Counted from the stretch's first letter, positions 8,084-18,808 are shown. The stretch is 32,491 nucleotides of DNA from Bacillus sp. IITD106 (GCF_019459225.1 NZ_JAIAZY010000045.1:1-32491), one strand, 5' to 3'. A program made the numbers and translations. The notes: a model not told the origin generated them from the letters alone.

Positions 8084-8629
8084 TCATTCGTGCAGCTTTA
8101 ATTCTTCCGCTTTAAACTTATGATTTATATATCGAGCGGCAACAAATAGGAAATCCGAAAGTCGATTTAAATAGGAAAGTACCATGGGATTAACATTTTC
8201 AATTGAGACAGAAATTCTTTCGGCTCTTCGGACAACGGTTCTCGCTAAGTGAAGAGCTGCTCCAGCAGGATGACCGCCTGGCAGAATAAAATTTTTTAAT
8301 GGAGGTAATACCTCGTCCCATTGATCAATGACATTTTCAAGTTCCTCTAAGTCCTCTTTTTGCAATTTCCATTTCACTTCTTTTCCGGCAGGTGTAGATA
8401 ATTCGGCCCCGACATGAAAAAGAGTCGTTTGGACTTTATGAAAAAATGAAGCCACTTCTTTAATTTCGGGATTTTCGGTATGAGATAAATGACTTAAAGC
8501 AAGTCCAATCATCGAATTGGCTTCGTCGCAAGTTCCATATGCCTCCACCCGAATATCATTTTTGGACACTCTCTCCCCGTAAACTAATGAAGTTGTTCCT
8601 TTATCGCCTGTTTTAGTATAGATTTTCAA
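8084..8629 (-). CDS. yvqK: Cob(I)yrinic acid a,c-diamide adenosyltransferase, PduO/YvqK type
   Basis: 181 aa if started at TTG 8629, giving the standard PduO beginning MKIYTKTGDKGTTSL; GGAGGG lies seven bases before this TTG. The frame is open further upstream to 8701, but those codons do not belong to the family. PduO-type enzymes transfer the adenosyl group of ATP to cob(I)alamin. The ATP-binding N-terminus (TKTGDKGTTSL), the central PGG segment (FILPGGHPAGAALH) and the RRAER motif followed by the LSYLNRLSDFLF helix are all present. In B. subtilis yvqK lies elsewhere, so this copy is an addition between perR and bcp. No B12 pathway gene or B12-dependent enzyme is in view. Confidence 0.93.
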   Translation of the reverse strand: MKIYTKTGDKGTTSLVYGERVSKNDIRVEAYGTCDEANSMIGLALSHLSHTENPEIKEVASFFHKVQTTLFHVGAELSTPAGKEVKWKLQKEDLEELENVIDQWDEVLPPLKNFILPGGHPAGAALHLARTVVRRAERISVSIENVNPMVLSYLNRLSDFLFVAARYINHKFKAEELKLHE

Positions 8630-8735
8630 AATGGTTCCCTCCATTGAAAGAATCTTTATGTATATATTATCATTAAGATTTAAATAATTCTCAATTAACA
8701 TAAGACAAAGCTTTAAAACTTGTGCTCACAATAAA

Positions 8736-8765
8736 AAATGGGCCGCGATTTCACAGCCCACAATT
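8736..8765 (-). terminator. Terminator after bcp
   Basis: On the minus strand GTGGGC and GCCCA pair around a ~12 nt loop, followed by TTTTTT (8733-8738). The stem is short but GC-rich, and it lies ~100 bp after the bcp stop. The rest of 8766-8867 shows no gene. Confidence 0.5.
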
Positions 8766-8867
8766 TATTTTCCTATTGAGGAGGTATGCCCTAATATACA
8801 TTATGCAGACTGACGTATTTAGAATGGACAACAGCCAAGATATGCAGGAAATAGGCAATATTTTTTA

Positions 8868-9338
8868 TTAAAGTTCCTCTTTCACATACTGAAGAGCTTC
8901 CTCCACATGACCATTTACCTTTACTTTTCTCCATTCTTTCACAAGAATGCCTTCTTTATTAATAATGAAAGTGGAACGCTCAATCCCCATGAATTCTTTT
9001 CCAAACATTTTTTTGAGTTTCCAAACTCCGTATTTTTCTGCTACTTCATGATTTTCATCTACAAGCAATAAAAATGGCAAATTATACTTATCTACAAACT
9101 TTTCGTGTTTCACGAGTGGATCCGGACTAACACCTAAAATCACTACATTCAATTCCGAAAAATCTTTATAGAAATCGCGAAAATCGCAAGCCTGTGTCGT
9201 ACAACCGGGTGTCATATCCCTTGGATAAAAATATAAGATAACATGTTTTTTTCCACAAAAGTCACTAAGCCTTACTTTCCCGCCGTTACTTGCAGGGAGT
9301 CTAAAATCTGGTGCTGTATCGTTTATTTTTATTGGCAT
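8868..9338 (-). CDS. bcp: Bcp-type thiol peroxidase (peroxiredoxin), YgaF
   Basis: 156 aa thioredoxin-fold peroxiredoxin of the BCP/PrxQ group. The active-site stretch PRDMTPGCTTQACDFRD carries the peroxidatic Cys46 and a second Cys51 in the position of the PrxQ resolving cysteine; the conserved Arg of the SRKT-like ERSTFII segment follows near residue 120. It reduces hydrogen peroxide and organic hydroperoxides in the cytoplasm using thioredoxin. GGGGG lies upstream of the ATG, and a TATAAT (minus strand, 9363-9368) could be its -10 with a poor -35. It corresponds to B. subtilis ygaF, next to perR, though no PerR box is obvious here. Confidence 0.95.
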   Translation of the reverse strand: MPIKINDTAPDFRLPASNGGKVRLSDFCGKKHVILYFYPRDMTPGCTTQACDFRDFYKDFSELNVVILGVSPDPLVKHEKFVDKYNLPFLLLVDENHEVAEKYGVWKLKKMFGKEFMGIERSTFIINKEGILVKEWRKVKVNGHVEEALQYVKEEL

Positions 9339-9391
9339 GATTTGTTTGCCCCCTTCATAGTTATTATATCTACCGTATCAGATATCTATAT

Positions 9392-9814
9392 TTATTTCCT
9401 TCTTGGAGGCTCATGCTCAATAAAGGAACGAACAACAAAGGCTGCAGGAATAGTATATCCGAGAAGAGCCTCGAGCATGACAAGCAAACGACCAACTCCA
9501 ACTGGAACGACATCACCGAAACCTACGGAAAATAGTGTAACGGCACTTAAATATAGAGAGGTAACTAGCCTTTCATTCCACTCCTTTTCTTGAGTAGCTA
9601 TCGTATCCACAATAATCGGCATTCCTTTTAATTCAAGCAATAAAAATAAGAGACCAAAGCCAATCATGATCACAGCATATGTGCAACCAAGGAATACAAA
9701 ATTTTCAAAGGATACTTGTTTAAATTTAAACCGATCAGGGATAAACAAAATTCTCAAAGCCATGAGGAGGCAAATGATAACCGCAAAAAAGATCATATAC
9801 CAAATAAAAATCAC
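9392..9814 (-). CDS. Two-transmembrane potassium channel (Ion_trans_2 family)
   Basis: 140 aa. Hydrophobic segments at about residues 3-24, 42-62 and 108-130 flank a pore loop with the selectivity filter TLFSVGFGD. This is a GFGD variant of the usual TVGYGD. Only one filter is present, so four subunits would form the pore. There is no voltage sensor beyond a possible extra N-terminal helix and no cytoplasmic RCK domain, so gating is unclear. The start is taken at GTG 9814 with AAGGA eight bases upstream; ATG 9796 is an alternative with poor spacing. It is not at this site in B. subtilis. It is divergent from gsaB. Confidence 0.82.
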   Translation of the reverse strand: MIFIWYMIFFAVIICLLMALRILFIPDRFKFKQVSFENFVFLGCTYAVIMIGFGLLFLLLELKGMPIIVDTIATQEKEWNERLVTSLYLSAVTLFSVGFGDVVPVGVGRLLVMLEALLGYTIPAAFVVRSFIEHEPPRRK

Positions 9815-9898
9815 CTCTCTCTTCCTTGTCCATTTATTTTACGTTGAGTAATTTACACATAGACCAATAGATCAAGCTTTTAAGGGCAATGCCAATAA

Positions 9899-9927
9899 TT
9901 GCGAAGAAGCCGTCAAAAGACTACAAT
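9899..9927 (+). promoter_or_regulatory. gsaB promoter
   Basis: TTGCGA (9899-9904), exactly 17 bp, TACAAT (9922-9927), about 37 bp before the gsaB start. Sigma-A-type match. Confidence 0.65.
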
Positions 9928-9963
9928 AAGTAGAAGTTCGAAGTTAAAGGAGAGGCTAGTAAT

Positions 9964-11244
9964 ATGAATTTTACACATTCTGAAAAAATACATAAGGAAG
10001 CACTCGAACATATAGTAGGAGGTGTTAATAGTCCTTCTCGATCATATAAAGCAGTTGGCGGAGGCTCTCCCGTGACGATGGAAAGAGCAAAAGGAGCATA
10101 TTTGTATGATGTTGATGGGAATCGATATATTGATTATTTAGCTGCATACGGCCCTATCATTACGGGTCATGCCCATCCTCATATTACAGAAGCGATAAAA
10201 AAAGCGGCTGAAACAGGAGTATTATACGGTACACCAACACCACATGAAGTAAAATTTGCAAAAATGATTAAGGAAGCTATTCCTTCACTTGATAAAATAC
10301 GTTTCGTTAATTCTGGAACAGAAGCCGTCATGACAACTATTCGAGTAGCAAGAGCTTTTACAGGTAGAAATAAAATCTTGAAATTTGCTGGTTGCTACCA
10401 CGGACACTCCGATTTAGTATTGGTTGCCGCTGGTTCCGGTCCTTCCCAATTAGGCATGCCCGATTCTGCGGGAGTACCAGAAAGTATTGCTCAGGAAGTT
10501 ATTACAGTACCTTATAATGATATCGAATCCTTTAAGGAAGCAATGAACAAATGGGGAAATGAAATTGCCGCTGTATTAACAGAACCGATTGTAGGTAATT
10601 TTGGAATTGTCGAACCACTTCCAGGATATCTTGAAAAAGTAAAAGAAATTACACATGCTAACGGCGCCCTTCTCATTTTTGATGAAGTCATTACTGCTTT
10701 TCGTTTTATGTATGGAGGAGCCCAAAATCTCCTTGGTGTAACACCTGATCTAACGGCCCTTGGAAAAATAATCGGAGGCGGTCTTCCGATAGGTGCATAC
10801 GGTGGCCGTAAAGAAATCATGGAAAAAGTAGCTCCGCTTGGGCCAGCATATCAAGCAGGGACGATGGCTGGTAATCCTGCTTCTGTTGTTTCTGGTATAG
10901 CATGTCTTGAAGTGCTTCAAGAGCCGGGAATCTATGAGCGGCTCGATAAACTAGGAGCAATGCTGGAAAAAGGAATTTTAGAAGCAGCAAAAAAATATAA
11001 CGCTCCTATAACCATTAATCGTTTAAAAGGAGCATTGACCATTTATTTTACAAACGAAAAAGTCATTAACTATGAACAAGCAGAAGCAACAGACGGTGAA
11101 TTATTTGCAGTATTTTTTAAGAAGATGCTGCATCAAGGAATCAATCTTGCTCCGTCTAAATATGAAGCTTGGTTTATCACTACAGCGCATTCCGAAGAAG
11201 ATGTTGTGCAAACGATAAAAGCAGTAGAAAATGCGTTTAAATAA
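9964..11244 (+). CDS. gsaB: Glutamate-1-semialdehyde 2,1-aminomutase, HemL/GsaB
   Basis: 426 aa PLP enzyme of aminotransferase class III that converts glutamate-1-semialdehyde to 5-aminolevulinate, the committed step to haem by the C5 route. The PLP lysine is K268 in [14 protein letters not shown]. The GHAHP, NSGTEA, CYHGHSD and FDEVITAFR motifs of the family are present. The gene neighbourhood (bcp upstream, ygaE downstream) marks it as the GsaB paralogue rather than the hem-operon HemL. GGAG is about 11 bases before the ATG, and a promoter is at 9899-9927. Confidence 0.95.
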   Translation: MNFTHSEKIHKEALEHIVGGVNSPSRSYKAVGGGSPVTMERAKGAYLYDVDGNRYIDYLAAYGPIITGHAHPHITEAIKKAAETGVLYGTPTPHEVKFAKMIKEAIPSLDKIRFVNSGTEAVMTTIRVARAFTGRNKILKFAGCYHGHSDLVLVAAGSGPSQLGMPDSAGVPESIAQEVITVPYNDIESFKEAMNKWGNEIAAVLTEPIVGNFGIVEPLPGYLEKVKEITHANGALLIFDEVITAFRFMYGGAQNLLGVTPDLTALGKIIGGGLPIGAYGGRKEIMEKVAPLGPAYQAGTMAGNPASVVSGIACLEVLQEPGIYERLDKLGAMLEKGILEAAKKYNAPITINRLKGALTIYFTNEKVINYEQAEATDGELFAVFFKKMLHQGINLAPSKYEAWFITTAHSEEDVVQTIKAVENAFK

Positions 11245-11267
11245 AATAGCGGCAACGCTAACCGACG

Positions 11268-11315
11268 TATTAACTTCATGACCTCTTATATTAGGAAGAG
11301 GACATGAAGTTAATA
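11268..11315. other. Long imperfect hairpin between gsaB and ygaE
   Basis: A 13 bp arm TATTAACTTCATG (11268-11280) pairs with CATGAAGTTAATA (11303-11315), continued by CCTCTT/AAGAGG after one A-A mismatch, with an eight-base loop. No T-run follows, so it is not a standard intrinsic terminator. It may stabilise the gsaB 3' end or act on the downstream message. Confidence 0.6.
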
Positions 11316-11358
11316 GTGGGTAAATATCAATGAATGATAAGGAAAGGAATTAGAAACC

Positions 11359-12408
11359 ATGAAGCTTGGTGCCCGCATGCTTAAAACAGGGATTGCCATC
11401 ATTTTAGCGTTATACGTTGCAGAGCTTCTCCATGTACCAACGCCGGTTTTTGCAGGAATTGGTGCTGTTTTTGCCATTCAACCTACCATATATCGATCCT
11501 ATTTAACATTACTTGAACAAGTTCAAGGAAATATCATCGGAGCAATCATTGCTATTATTTTCGTACTTTCTTTCGGAAATCACTTTTTAATTATTGGTTT
11601 TGCTGCAATTATCGCAATCGGCATCATGGTGAAATTAAAATTGGAAAATGCAATTCGACTTGCCCTTGTAACAATTATTGCGGTAATGTCTGCACCTGCT
11701 GAAGCCTTTCTCCAGTTTTCCGTTGTTCGTTCTGCAACGATATTGCTTGGGATATTATCATCTTTTGCGGTTAATCTCATTTTTCTTCCGCCTAAATACG
11801 AAACGAAGCTTTTCCAAGGAATATCCGAAGTTTCGGAGGACATTATTAAATGGATACGTCTTTCAATAAGATTCGCTTCTGAAGATAGGTTGTTAAAAAA
11901 AGAACTTGGTACAATAAAAGAGCGAATTGGCCGTATTAATCTCCTGTATTCCATGTATAAAGAAGAAAGAAGATATTTCAAAAAAAGTGAGTATCCGAAT
12001 GCTCGAAAACTCGTCATCTATAGGCAAATGATCCAAGTCAATCAAAAAAGCTTTGAAATATTAAAGCTGCAACAACGTTATAAAAACATTTTATTCGAAC
12101 TTCCGAGCACCTTACAAGACGACACTCGCGAAAGACTTGATTATTTGTTAAGCTATCATGAGCAGCTGCTTCAAAAATTTATGGGGAGAGTCCCTCAAAA
12201 TATCGAACTTTTTAACGAGAATATATTTGACAGAGAACAGTTGATGAACGCATTTTTAAAAGAAATTAAAAATAATGATGTGGAAGATGAATTTCAACCC
12301 TTTCATTTAATGCATATTCTTTCCGATATCATCGAATATGAAGAACAACTTGAACAATTAGATAAAATGATACGATCATACCAAAAGTTTCATTTAAAAA
12401 AGCTCTGA
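11359..12408 (+). CDS. ygaE: YgaE, aromatic acid exporter family (ArAE/FUSC-like) membrane protein
   Basis: 349 aa. The first ~145 residues contain four or five closely spaced hydrophobic helices, including the family's VFAGIGAVFAIQPT and QGNIIGAII segments. The rest is a soluble, charged, helical domain with coiled-coil character. This matches the ArAE_1 (DUF939) group that includes B. subtilis YgaE. A transport role in aromatic acid efflux is inferred from distant relatives and is unproven. GGAAAGGAATT lies before the ATG. A clear terminator follows the stop codon. Confidence 0.87.
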   Translation: MKLGARMLKTGIAIILALYVAELLHVPTPVFAGIGAVFAIQPTIYRSYLTLLEQVQGNIIGAIIAIIFVLSFGNHFLIIGFAAIIAIGIMVKLKLENAIRLALVTIIAVMSAPAEAFLQFSVVRSATILLGILSSFAVNLIFLPPKYETKLFQGISEVSEDIIKWIRLSIRFASEDRLLKKELGTIKERIGRINLLYSMYKEERRYFKKSEYPNARKLVIYRQMIQVNQKSFEILKLQQRYKNILFELPSTLQDDTRERLDYLLSYHEQLLQKFMGRVPQNIELFNENIFDREQLMNAFLKEIKNNDVEDEFQPFHLMHILSDIIEYEEQLEQLDKMIRSYQKFHLKKL

Positions 12409-12429
12409 GTCACACGAACTCAGAGCTTT
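12399..12429 (+). terminator. Terminator after ygaE
   Basis: A perfect 12 bp stem AAAGCTCTGAGT / ACTCAGAGCTTT with a seven-base loop, overlapping the ygaE stop codon. Near-symmetrical, it could also stop minus-strand transcripts from ygaD. Confidence 0.85.
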
Positions 12430-12437
12430 CCTATTGT

Positions 12438-12642
12438 TCAGCTCCAGCGCCTATCGACTAGCAAACTTCTTGTCCTTCTCTTTTGCGTAAGTCAACATCG
12501 GCTCGTTCCTCGCCGTGTTTCCTATATCTCAGACGAAGGCAGGAAAAGGAACGTCGACTAAAATCCGCCACGTCCTGTGGCGACGTCGACGGACCCACAT
12601 CCTGTGGGCCTGTACGTCGATGAACAAGGCGCTTACGCTTTT
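12438..12642. repeat. Interspersed GC-rich palindromic repeat element (~205 bp)
   Basis: This gap between ygaE and ygaD begins AGCTCCAGCGCCTA and ends CAAGGCGCTTACGCTTTT, so AGCGCC-type ends are inverted relative to each other. Inside are two GC-rich hairpins with the same CCTGTGG core (CGCCACGTCCTGTGGCG near 12571 and CCCACATCCTGTGGG near 12596), separated by repeated GTCGAC/CGTCGA motifs. I recognise these end sequences from intergenic repeats scattered through many Bacillaceae genomes. It is not coding in any frame. Whether it is mobile or makes an RNA is not known to me. Confidence 0.7.
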
Positions 12643-12652
12643 CTATTAATCT

Positions 12653-14401
12653 CTAATTATCTAATTGCTGCACTTGAAATAGCTGATAATATTTCCCCTG
12701 TTTTGCCATTAACTCTTCATGTGTTCCGACTTCCATAATTTCACCATGTTCGATTAAGACAATTCTATCGGCATGTGTGATGGTTGATAGTCGATGAGCT
12801 ATGATAAACGTCGTTCTATCTTTCGCAAGCTTTTCTAATGCCTCTTGAATAAGGTGTTCACTTTCAAGATCAAGTGCTGAAGTTGCTTCATCTAAAATGA
12901 GAATTGGCGGGTTTTTTAAAAATACTCTAGCAATCGCAATACGTTGTTTTTGTCCTCCCGATAGCTTCACTCCCCGCTCACCGACTTTAGTGTCATACCC
13001 ATAAGGTAAATCCATAATAAAATCATGAGCATTTGCCGCTTCAGCCGCCAAACGTACCTCCTCATCTGAACCATCAGGCTTTCCAAGTAAAATATTAGAT
13101 TTAACAGAATCACTGAATAAAATATTATCTTGAAGAACCATGCCGATTTTATCACGGAGACTGCGCACCTTGAACTTTCGAATATCGATGCCATCTAATA
13201 GTACTTGCCCTTCATTTACATCATAAAATCGAGGGATAAGGCTGACGAGCGAGGATTTTCCACCACCGCTCATTCCTACGAGTGCAATCGTTTCTCCAGC
13301 ATTTACATCCAGATTGACATTCTTTAGAATCGGTTCATCTTTTTCATCATACGCGAACGTGACGTTCTCCAGTTTAATATTTCCTATGACAGATTTTAGT
13401 TCAGTTGCGTCAGGAGCATCATCTATATCATACTTCTCATCTATTAACCCAAAAACCCGGTCCATAGAAGCAATCGATTGTGTAAGAGTAGTAGATGAAT
13501 TTACGAGACGTCTCAATGGATTATACAATCTCTCCACATAGCCCATGAAGGCGACTAGTGTACCGATAGATAAATTTCCGTGAATAACTTGATACCCGGC
13601 ATACGTAATCACAATAAGCGGTGCAAGATCTGTAATCGTATTAACAACGGAAAAAGCCTTCGCTGTCCAACTAGTATGAGTCAACGCCTTATCTAAAAAA
13701 TTGGCATTGTTTTTATCGAATTGTTTTTGTTCATGATCTTCTATCGCAAAGCTCTTAATAATCGACATTCCGGCTACACGCTCATGTAAATAACTTTGCA
13801 CTTCAGCAAGTGCTTGAGACCTTGCCCGCGTCAATTTTCGCAAATTGCCAAAAAAATAGCGAACTGAAATCATATAAAGAGGAAAAACGGCCAACGATAC
13901 GATTGTAAGAGGTACATCTAGCGTAATCATTATGATTACAGCAATAATGACGGTTGTGACATCAAGCCATAAATTCATTAATCCGGTAATAACAAATTCT
14001 TTCGTTTGCTCCACATCGTTAATAATTCTCGATATAACTTCACCAGAACGCGTATTAGAATAAAATTTAAAACTTAATTTTTGAATATGAGTAAACATCC
14101 TATCGCGAATATCATATAAAATTTTACTTGCAGTCCATTGTGCGAAATATTGGCGGTAATATTCAACAGGTGGTCTCACTACTACAAATAAAAGTAGCAT
14201 TAACCCCATCGTCATTAGCAATTTAGTTGTTTTTTCATCCGCTGATAAATTTTTTGCCCCTATTACATCGTCAATAACATATTTCATTAAGATTGGAATT
14301 AAGAGTGGAATTGCAAATTTAATGATTCCAATAAGCAATGTTCCAACAATTCTCCATCTATAAGGTTTTACAAATTGCATATATCTTCTAATGATGCCCA
14401 A
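12653..14401 (-). CDS. ygaD: YgaD, ABC-type multidrug/lipid exporter half-transporter
   Basis: 582 aa fusion of a six-helix membrane domain (about residues 15-300) with an ATPase domain. Walker A is GMSGGGKS (376-383), the signature LSGGQ (480-484), Walker B LILDE (501-505), and the switch histidine H536. A homodimer or a pair with another half-transporter would export lipids or drugs (MsbA/BmrA-like); the substrate is unknown. The start is TTG 14401 ([14 protein letters not shown]) preceded by AAAGG; this matches the family N-terminus. It is separated from ygaC by a hairpin terminator and is expected to have its own promoter. Confidence 0.92.
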   Translation of the reverse strand: MGIIRRYMQFVKPYRWRIVGTLLIGIIKFAIPLLIPILMKYVIDDVIGAKNLSADEKTTKLLMTMGLMLLLFVVVRPPVEYYRQYFAQWTASKILYDIRDRMFTHIQKLSFKFYSNTRSGEVISRIINDVEQTKEFVITGLMNLWLDVTTVIIAVIIMITLDVPLTIVSLAVFPLYMISVRYFFGNLRKLTRARSQALAEVQSYLHERVAGMSIIKSFAIEDHEQKQFDKNNANFLDKALTHTSWTAKAFSVVNTITDLAPLIVITYAGYQVIHGNLSIGTLVAFMGYVERLYNPLRRLVNSSTTLTQSIASMDRVFGLIDEKYDIDDAPDATELKSVIGNIKLENVTFAYDEKDEPILKNVNLDVNAGETIALVGMSGGGKSSLVSLIPRFYDVNEGQVLLDGIDIRKFKVRSLRDKIGMVLQDNILFSDSVKSNILLGKPDGSDEEVRLAAEAANAHDFIMDLPYGYDTKVGERGVKLSGGQKQRIAIARVFLKNPPILILDEATSALDLESEHLIQEALEKLAKDRTTFIIAHRLSTITHADRIVLIEHGEIMEVGTHEELMAKQGKYYQLFQVQQLDN

Positions 14402-14477
14402 AGCAATTCATCCTTTCACAATTAGAAAAGCGGCGTACAAGCTTTTTAAGCTTCGTTACACTTTACTAACAAAATAA

Positions 14478-14502
14478 ACCTGTTGAATTATAATCAACAG
14501 GT
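14478..14502 (-). terminator. Terminator after ygaC
   Basis: A perfect 9 bp stem ACCTGTTGA / TCAACAGGT with a seven-base loop, ~16 bp past the ygaC stop. On the minus strand it is followed by TTATTTTG. Confidence 0.7.
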
Positions 14503-14518
14503 CTGTCCTGTATTGTTT

Positions 14519-15046
14519 TCATCGATACATTAAGTAACGATCATACCACGTATCTATAAAATCCGGTGAAAATGGACCTTTTCGTGTTCTAATCCAGCGT
14601 ACTAATTTATCTACGTTCCGTTTTAATATATGGTCAATCACATCTGGATACCCCATTTGCTTACGATGGTATTCATATTCATCTTCATCCAGAAGTGTAA
14701 ATGTCATATCTGGGTACACTTTAACATCCAAATCATAATCAATATATTTTAATGCTTCCTGATCGTAAACATAAGGCGAGCCAAGATTACAATAATAATA
14801 TACGCCGTCTTCACGAATCATCGCAATAATGTTGAACCAAATGTCAGTATGAAAGTAACAAATGGCCGGCTCTCGTGTAATCCATGTTCTTCCATCTGAT
14901 TCCGTAACTAAAGTACGATCATTTGCACCGATAACGAGATGCTTTGTCGCTTTTAAAATTTTCGTTTCATCCCAAATTCGATGTATATGTCCATTATGTT
15001 TATAGCTATGAATTTGAATGTTATCGCCTTCAACGGGAATACCCAT
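14519..15046 (-). CDS. ygaC: YgaC, DUF402 nucleoside tri/diphosphatase
   Basis: 175 aa soluble beta-rich protein of the UPF0374/DUF402 family. The S. aureus homologue is a nucleoside triphosphate/diphosphate phosphatase that uses a divalent metal. The family core is visible in [24 protein letters not shown] and the acidic block [13 protein letters not shown], which contributes metal ligands, followed by [14 protein letters not shown] lies close to the ATG. Its position next to ygaD and sspE matches B. subtilis, but ygaB, present there, is not found here. Confidence 0.92.
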   Translation of the reverse strand: MGIPVEGDNIQIHSYKHNGHIHRIWDETKILKATKHLVIGANDRTLVTESDGRTWITREPAICYFHTDIWFNIIAMIREDGVYYYCNLGSPYVYDQEALKYIDYDLDVKVYPDMTFTLLDEDEYEYHRKQMGYPDVIDHILKRNVDKLVRWIRTRKGPFSPDFIDTWYDRYLMYR

Positions 15047-15162
15047 CTTTTCCCCTACTTTCTAATCCGAACAACCTTTTTAGAGTCTTTTAACATTATA
15101 ACGTTCTTTTACGGTTTTTAAAACAAATGAGTATTCGCCTCTGAAAGTGGGAGGAACAAAAA

Positions 15163-15205
15163 AATAAGGATCCAACCTTCGCAATGTGAAAGTTAGATCC
15201 TTATT
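15163..15205 (-). terminator. Terminator after sspE
   Basis: AATAAGGATC (15163-15172) pairs with GATCCTTATT (15196-15205), extended by shorter pairs around the loop. A run of T on the minus strand follows (15156-15163). It lies just downstream of the sspE stop. Confidence 0.8.
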
Positions 15206-15211
15206 ATTTCA

Positions 15212-15397
15212 TTACTGTTGACCGAAATTGCCTGAGTTTTGAGTTTTTTTAGATTCAGCTTGTTGATTTTGCTTTCTTACTTGCTGCGCGTCTGTTTCGC
15301 TAGCAAACTCAGTGCCAAAATTTTGTCCAGTAGCGGAAGCTGCATTTTGTTGTCTTACTTTTTGGACATTAGTTTGAGATTGTTGAGCTTTCTTCAC
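15212..15397 (-). CDS. sspE: Gamma-type small acid-soluble spore protein SspE
   Basis: 61 aa, rich in Gln, Asn, Ala and Ser, with no aromatic residue except Phe. It has two imperfect repeats (NVQKVRQQNAASA and DAQQVRKQNQQAE) around one germination-protease site, TEFASETD. Gamma SASPs are an amino-acid store in the spore core, degraded by GPR at germination. B. subtilis SspE is 84 aa, so this version is shorter. The start is a GTG with GGAGG nine bases upstream. Expression would be expected in the forespore from sigma-G, but I could not see a convincing sigma-G promoter. Confidence 0.92.
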   Translation of the reverse strand: MKKAQQSQTNVQKVRQQNAASATGQNFGTEFASETDAQQVRKQNQQAESKKTQNSGNFGQQ

Positions 15398-15472
15398 TTT
15401 TTCTCACCTCCACGTTTGTTAATGTAACCAGAGGGTGAGAATGTTATCCAAAAAAATAAAATTATTTTTGAT

Positions 15473-15670
15473 GATTCACGACCATTAGAAAATACGAAGA
15501 ATGTAATCGTGAATTGGAACAGGAATTCGCGAGTAAATTCGAAAATGAATGGGGTAATTCGCGAATCAGAACGGAATTCGCGAGCAATTTCAAAAATTCA
15601 TAAAGTTAATCGCGAATCAAATTAGGAATCGCAGTCGACTTCAAAGAACGATGAATTTCATCGTGAATCA
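15473..15670. repeat. ~51 bp tandem repeat array with ATTCGCGAA-type boxes
   Basis: About 3.4 copies of a diverged ~51 bp unit fill most of the gap between sspE and fabL. Each unit carries a first box (ATCGTGAATT 15506, TAATTCGCGAATC 15555, TAATCGCGAATCA 15607, ATCGTGAATCA 15660). A second box follows about 17-19 bp later (GAATTCGCGAG 15523, GAATTCGCGAGC 15574, GAATCGCAG 15626). An extra inverted box GATTCACGA is at 15473. The central ATTCGCGAAT is itself palindromic. There is no open frame across it. Function unknown. Confidence 0.8.
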
Positions 15671-15684
15671 TCTCAAAAATCTTT

Positions 15685-17600
<1,916 letters not shown>

Positions 17601-17758
17601 TTCCATATCTCCCTGATGTTAATCAATATGTATTTTAGGGAATAATTCATTCTATAAAGCGGCTTGTATTTTTATCTTAATTGATTGCAATTTCATTTTT
17701 TATAAAATATGATGGTAGAATACGAACTATAGCCATCCCTTCCCGAGGAGGATTTAGA

Positions 17759-18739
17759 TTGGATACAGCTACTCACGTCGTTATGGGAATCGCGATAGGC
17801 GGACTTGCTACGCTTGATCCGGTAGTGGCCGAAAGTACAGTGAATAGTCACAGTGTACTCGTTGCTGCTATCATTGGATCCCAAATACCTGATATTGATA
17901 CATTTCTAAAATTACGCAATAATGCCGTTTATTTACGAAATCACAGAGGGGTTACACATTCAATCCCAGCAGTATTATTTTGGCCAATTGCTGTGACAGC
18001 ATTTGTCAGTTTATTTTTTCCTGAAACGAATATTCTTCATTTATGGATATGGTCTTTTATTGCTGTATTTCTGCATGTATTTGTCGATATTTTCAATGCA
18101 TACGGAACTCAAGCATTACGTCCGTTTTCAAATAAATGGGTGGCATTTGGCATTATTAACACATTTGATCCGATTATTTTCAGTTTACATGTCCTTGGAA
18201 TCATTCTGTGGATTTTCGGTGCACCACCAGGATATACATTTTTAATCATGTATATCGTGATTATTTTATATTATCTGCTACGATTCATCATGCAAAGAAC
18301 GGTAAGATCAGCACTTTTAAAAACAATACCTGATGCGGAAGAAATTATCATTGCACCGACAATGCGTTTCAATCAATGGAGACTCGCAGTCACATCAAAG
18401 GACAATTTTTACGTAGGGCGCGCTTTTAAACGCTCCATTACGATTTTTGATAAATTTAAACGACAGCCAGTTCCAGAATCCCCTATCATTAAAGCAGCCA
18501 GCAAAGATAAAAACATATCAGCGTTTTTATCCTTCTCCCCTATCTACCGCTGGGAAATTGGGGAATTCGACAATTATTATGAAGTCCGTTATATTGATTT
18601 ACGTTATCGAAGCAACGGACATTATCCATTTGTTGCAATCGTTCAGCTTGATCACAATTTGGAAATCATCGCATCTTATACTGGCTGGATTTACAGCGAG
18701 GAAAAATTAAGAAAAAAATTAAATATTGTGACCGAATAA
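17759..18739 (+). CDS. yfhP: YfhP, DUF457 membrane-bound metal-dependent hydrolase family
   Basis: 326 aa. GAGGAGG followed by seven bases and TTG (17759) gives the family start MDTATHVVMGIAIGG; the longer frame from 17681 is not used. There are five predicted membrane helices in the first ~210 residues, with the DUF457 metal-binding pattern: H in THVVMG, D in IPDIDT, HRGVTHS and HVFVDIFNAYG. A soluble C-terminal domain follows. In B. subtilis yfhP sits beside yfhO and was proposed to regulate it; yfhO is absent from this window. Catalytic activity is unproven. Confidence 0.9.
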   Translation: MDTATHVVMGIAIGGLATLDPVVAESTVNSHSVLVAAIIGSQIPDIDTFLKLRNNAVYLRNHRGVTHSIPAVLFWPIAVTAFVSLFFPETNILHLWIWSFIAVFLHVFVDIFNAYGTQALRPFSNKWVAFGIINTFDPIIFSLHVLGIILWIFGAPPGYTFLIMYIVIILYYLLRFIMQRTVRSALLKTIPDAEEIIIAPTMRFNQWRLAVTSKDNFYVGRAFKRSITIFDKFKRQPVPESPIIKAASKDKNISAFLSFSPIYRWEIGEFDNYYEVRYIDLRYRSNGHYPFVAIVQLDHNLEIIASYTGWIYSEEKLRKKLNIVTE

Positions 18740-18773
18740 CTCCGTGTAGCTCGATGCTATATGGAGTTTTTTT
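18738..18773 (+). terminator. Terminator after yfhP
   Basis: AACTCC (18738-18743) pairs with GGAGTT (18763-18768) and the inner TAGC with GCTA; a run of seven T ends the structure. It overlaps the yfhP stop codon. Confidence 0.8.
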
Positions 18774-18778
18774 AAAAC

Positions 18779-18808
18779 TCATAAAAAGTTCATGAAAAAA
18801 CCATAATA
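18779..18808 (+). promoter_or_regulatory. Candidate sigma-G promoter of sspK
   Basis: TCATAA (18779-18784), 17 bp, then CATAATA (18802-18808). These fit the forespore sigma-G pattern HATR ... CATnnTA and lie ~45 bp before sspK. Expected for a minor SASP gene; the match is short. Confidence 0.5.

Noticed and set aside
12438-12642. Insertion sequence
   Set aside because: There is no transposase frame and no clear target duplication; the element is too short to be autonomous.
15401-15460. Sigma-G promoter for sspE
   Set aside because: The best match (GGATAA then CATTAAC) deviates from the CATnnTA -10 at key positions, so I did not list it.
15473-15670. CRISPR array
   Set aside because: Repeats are diverged, differ in spacing and include inverted boxes; no cas genes are near, and units are not separated by unique spacers of constant length.
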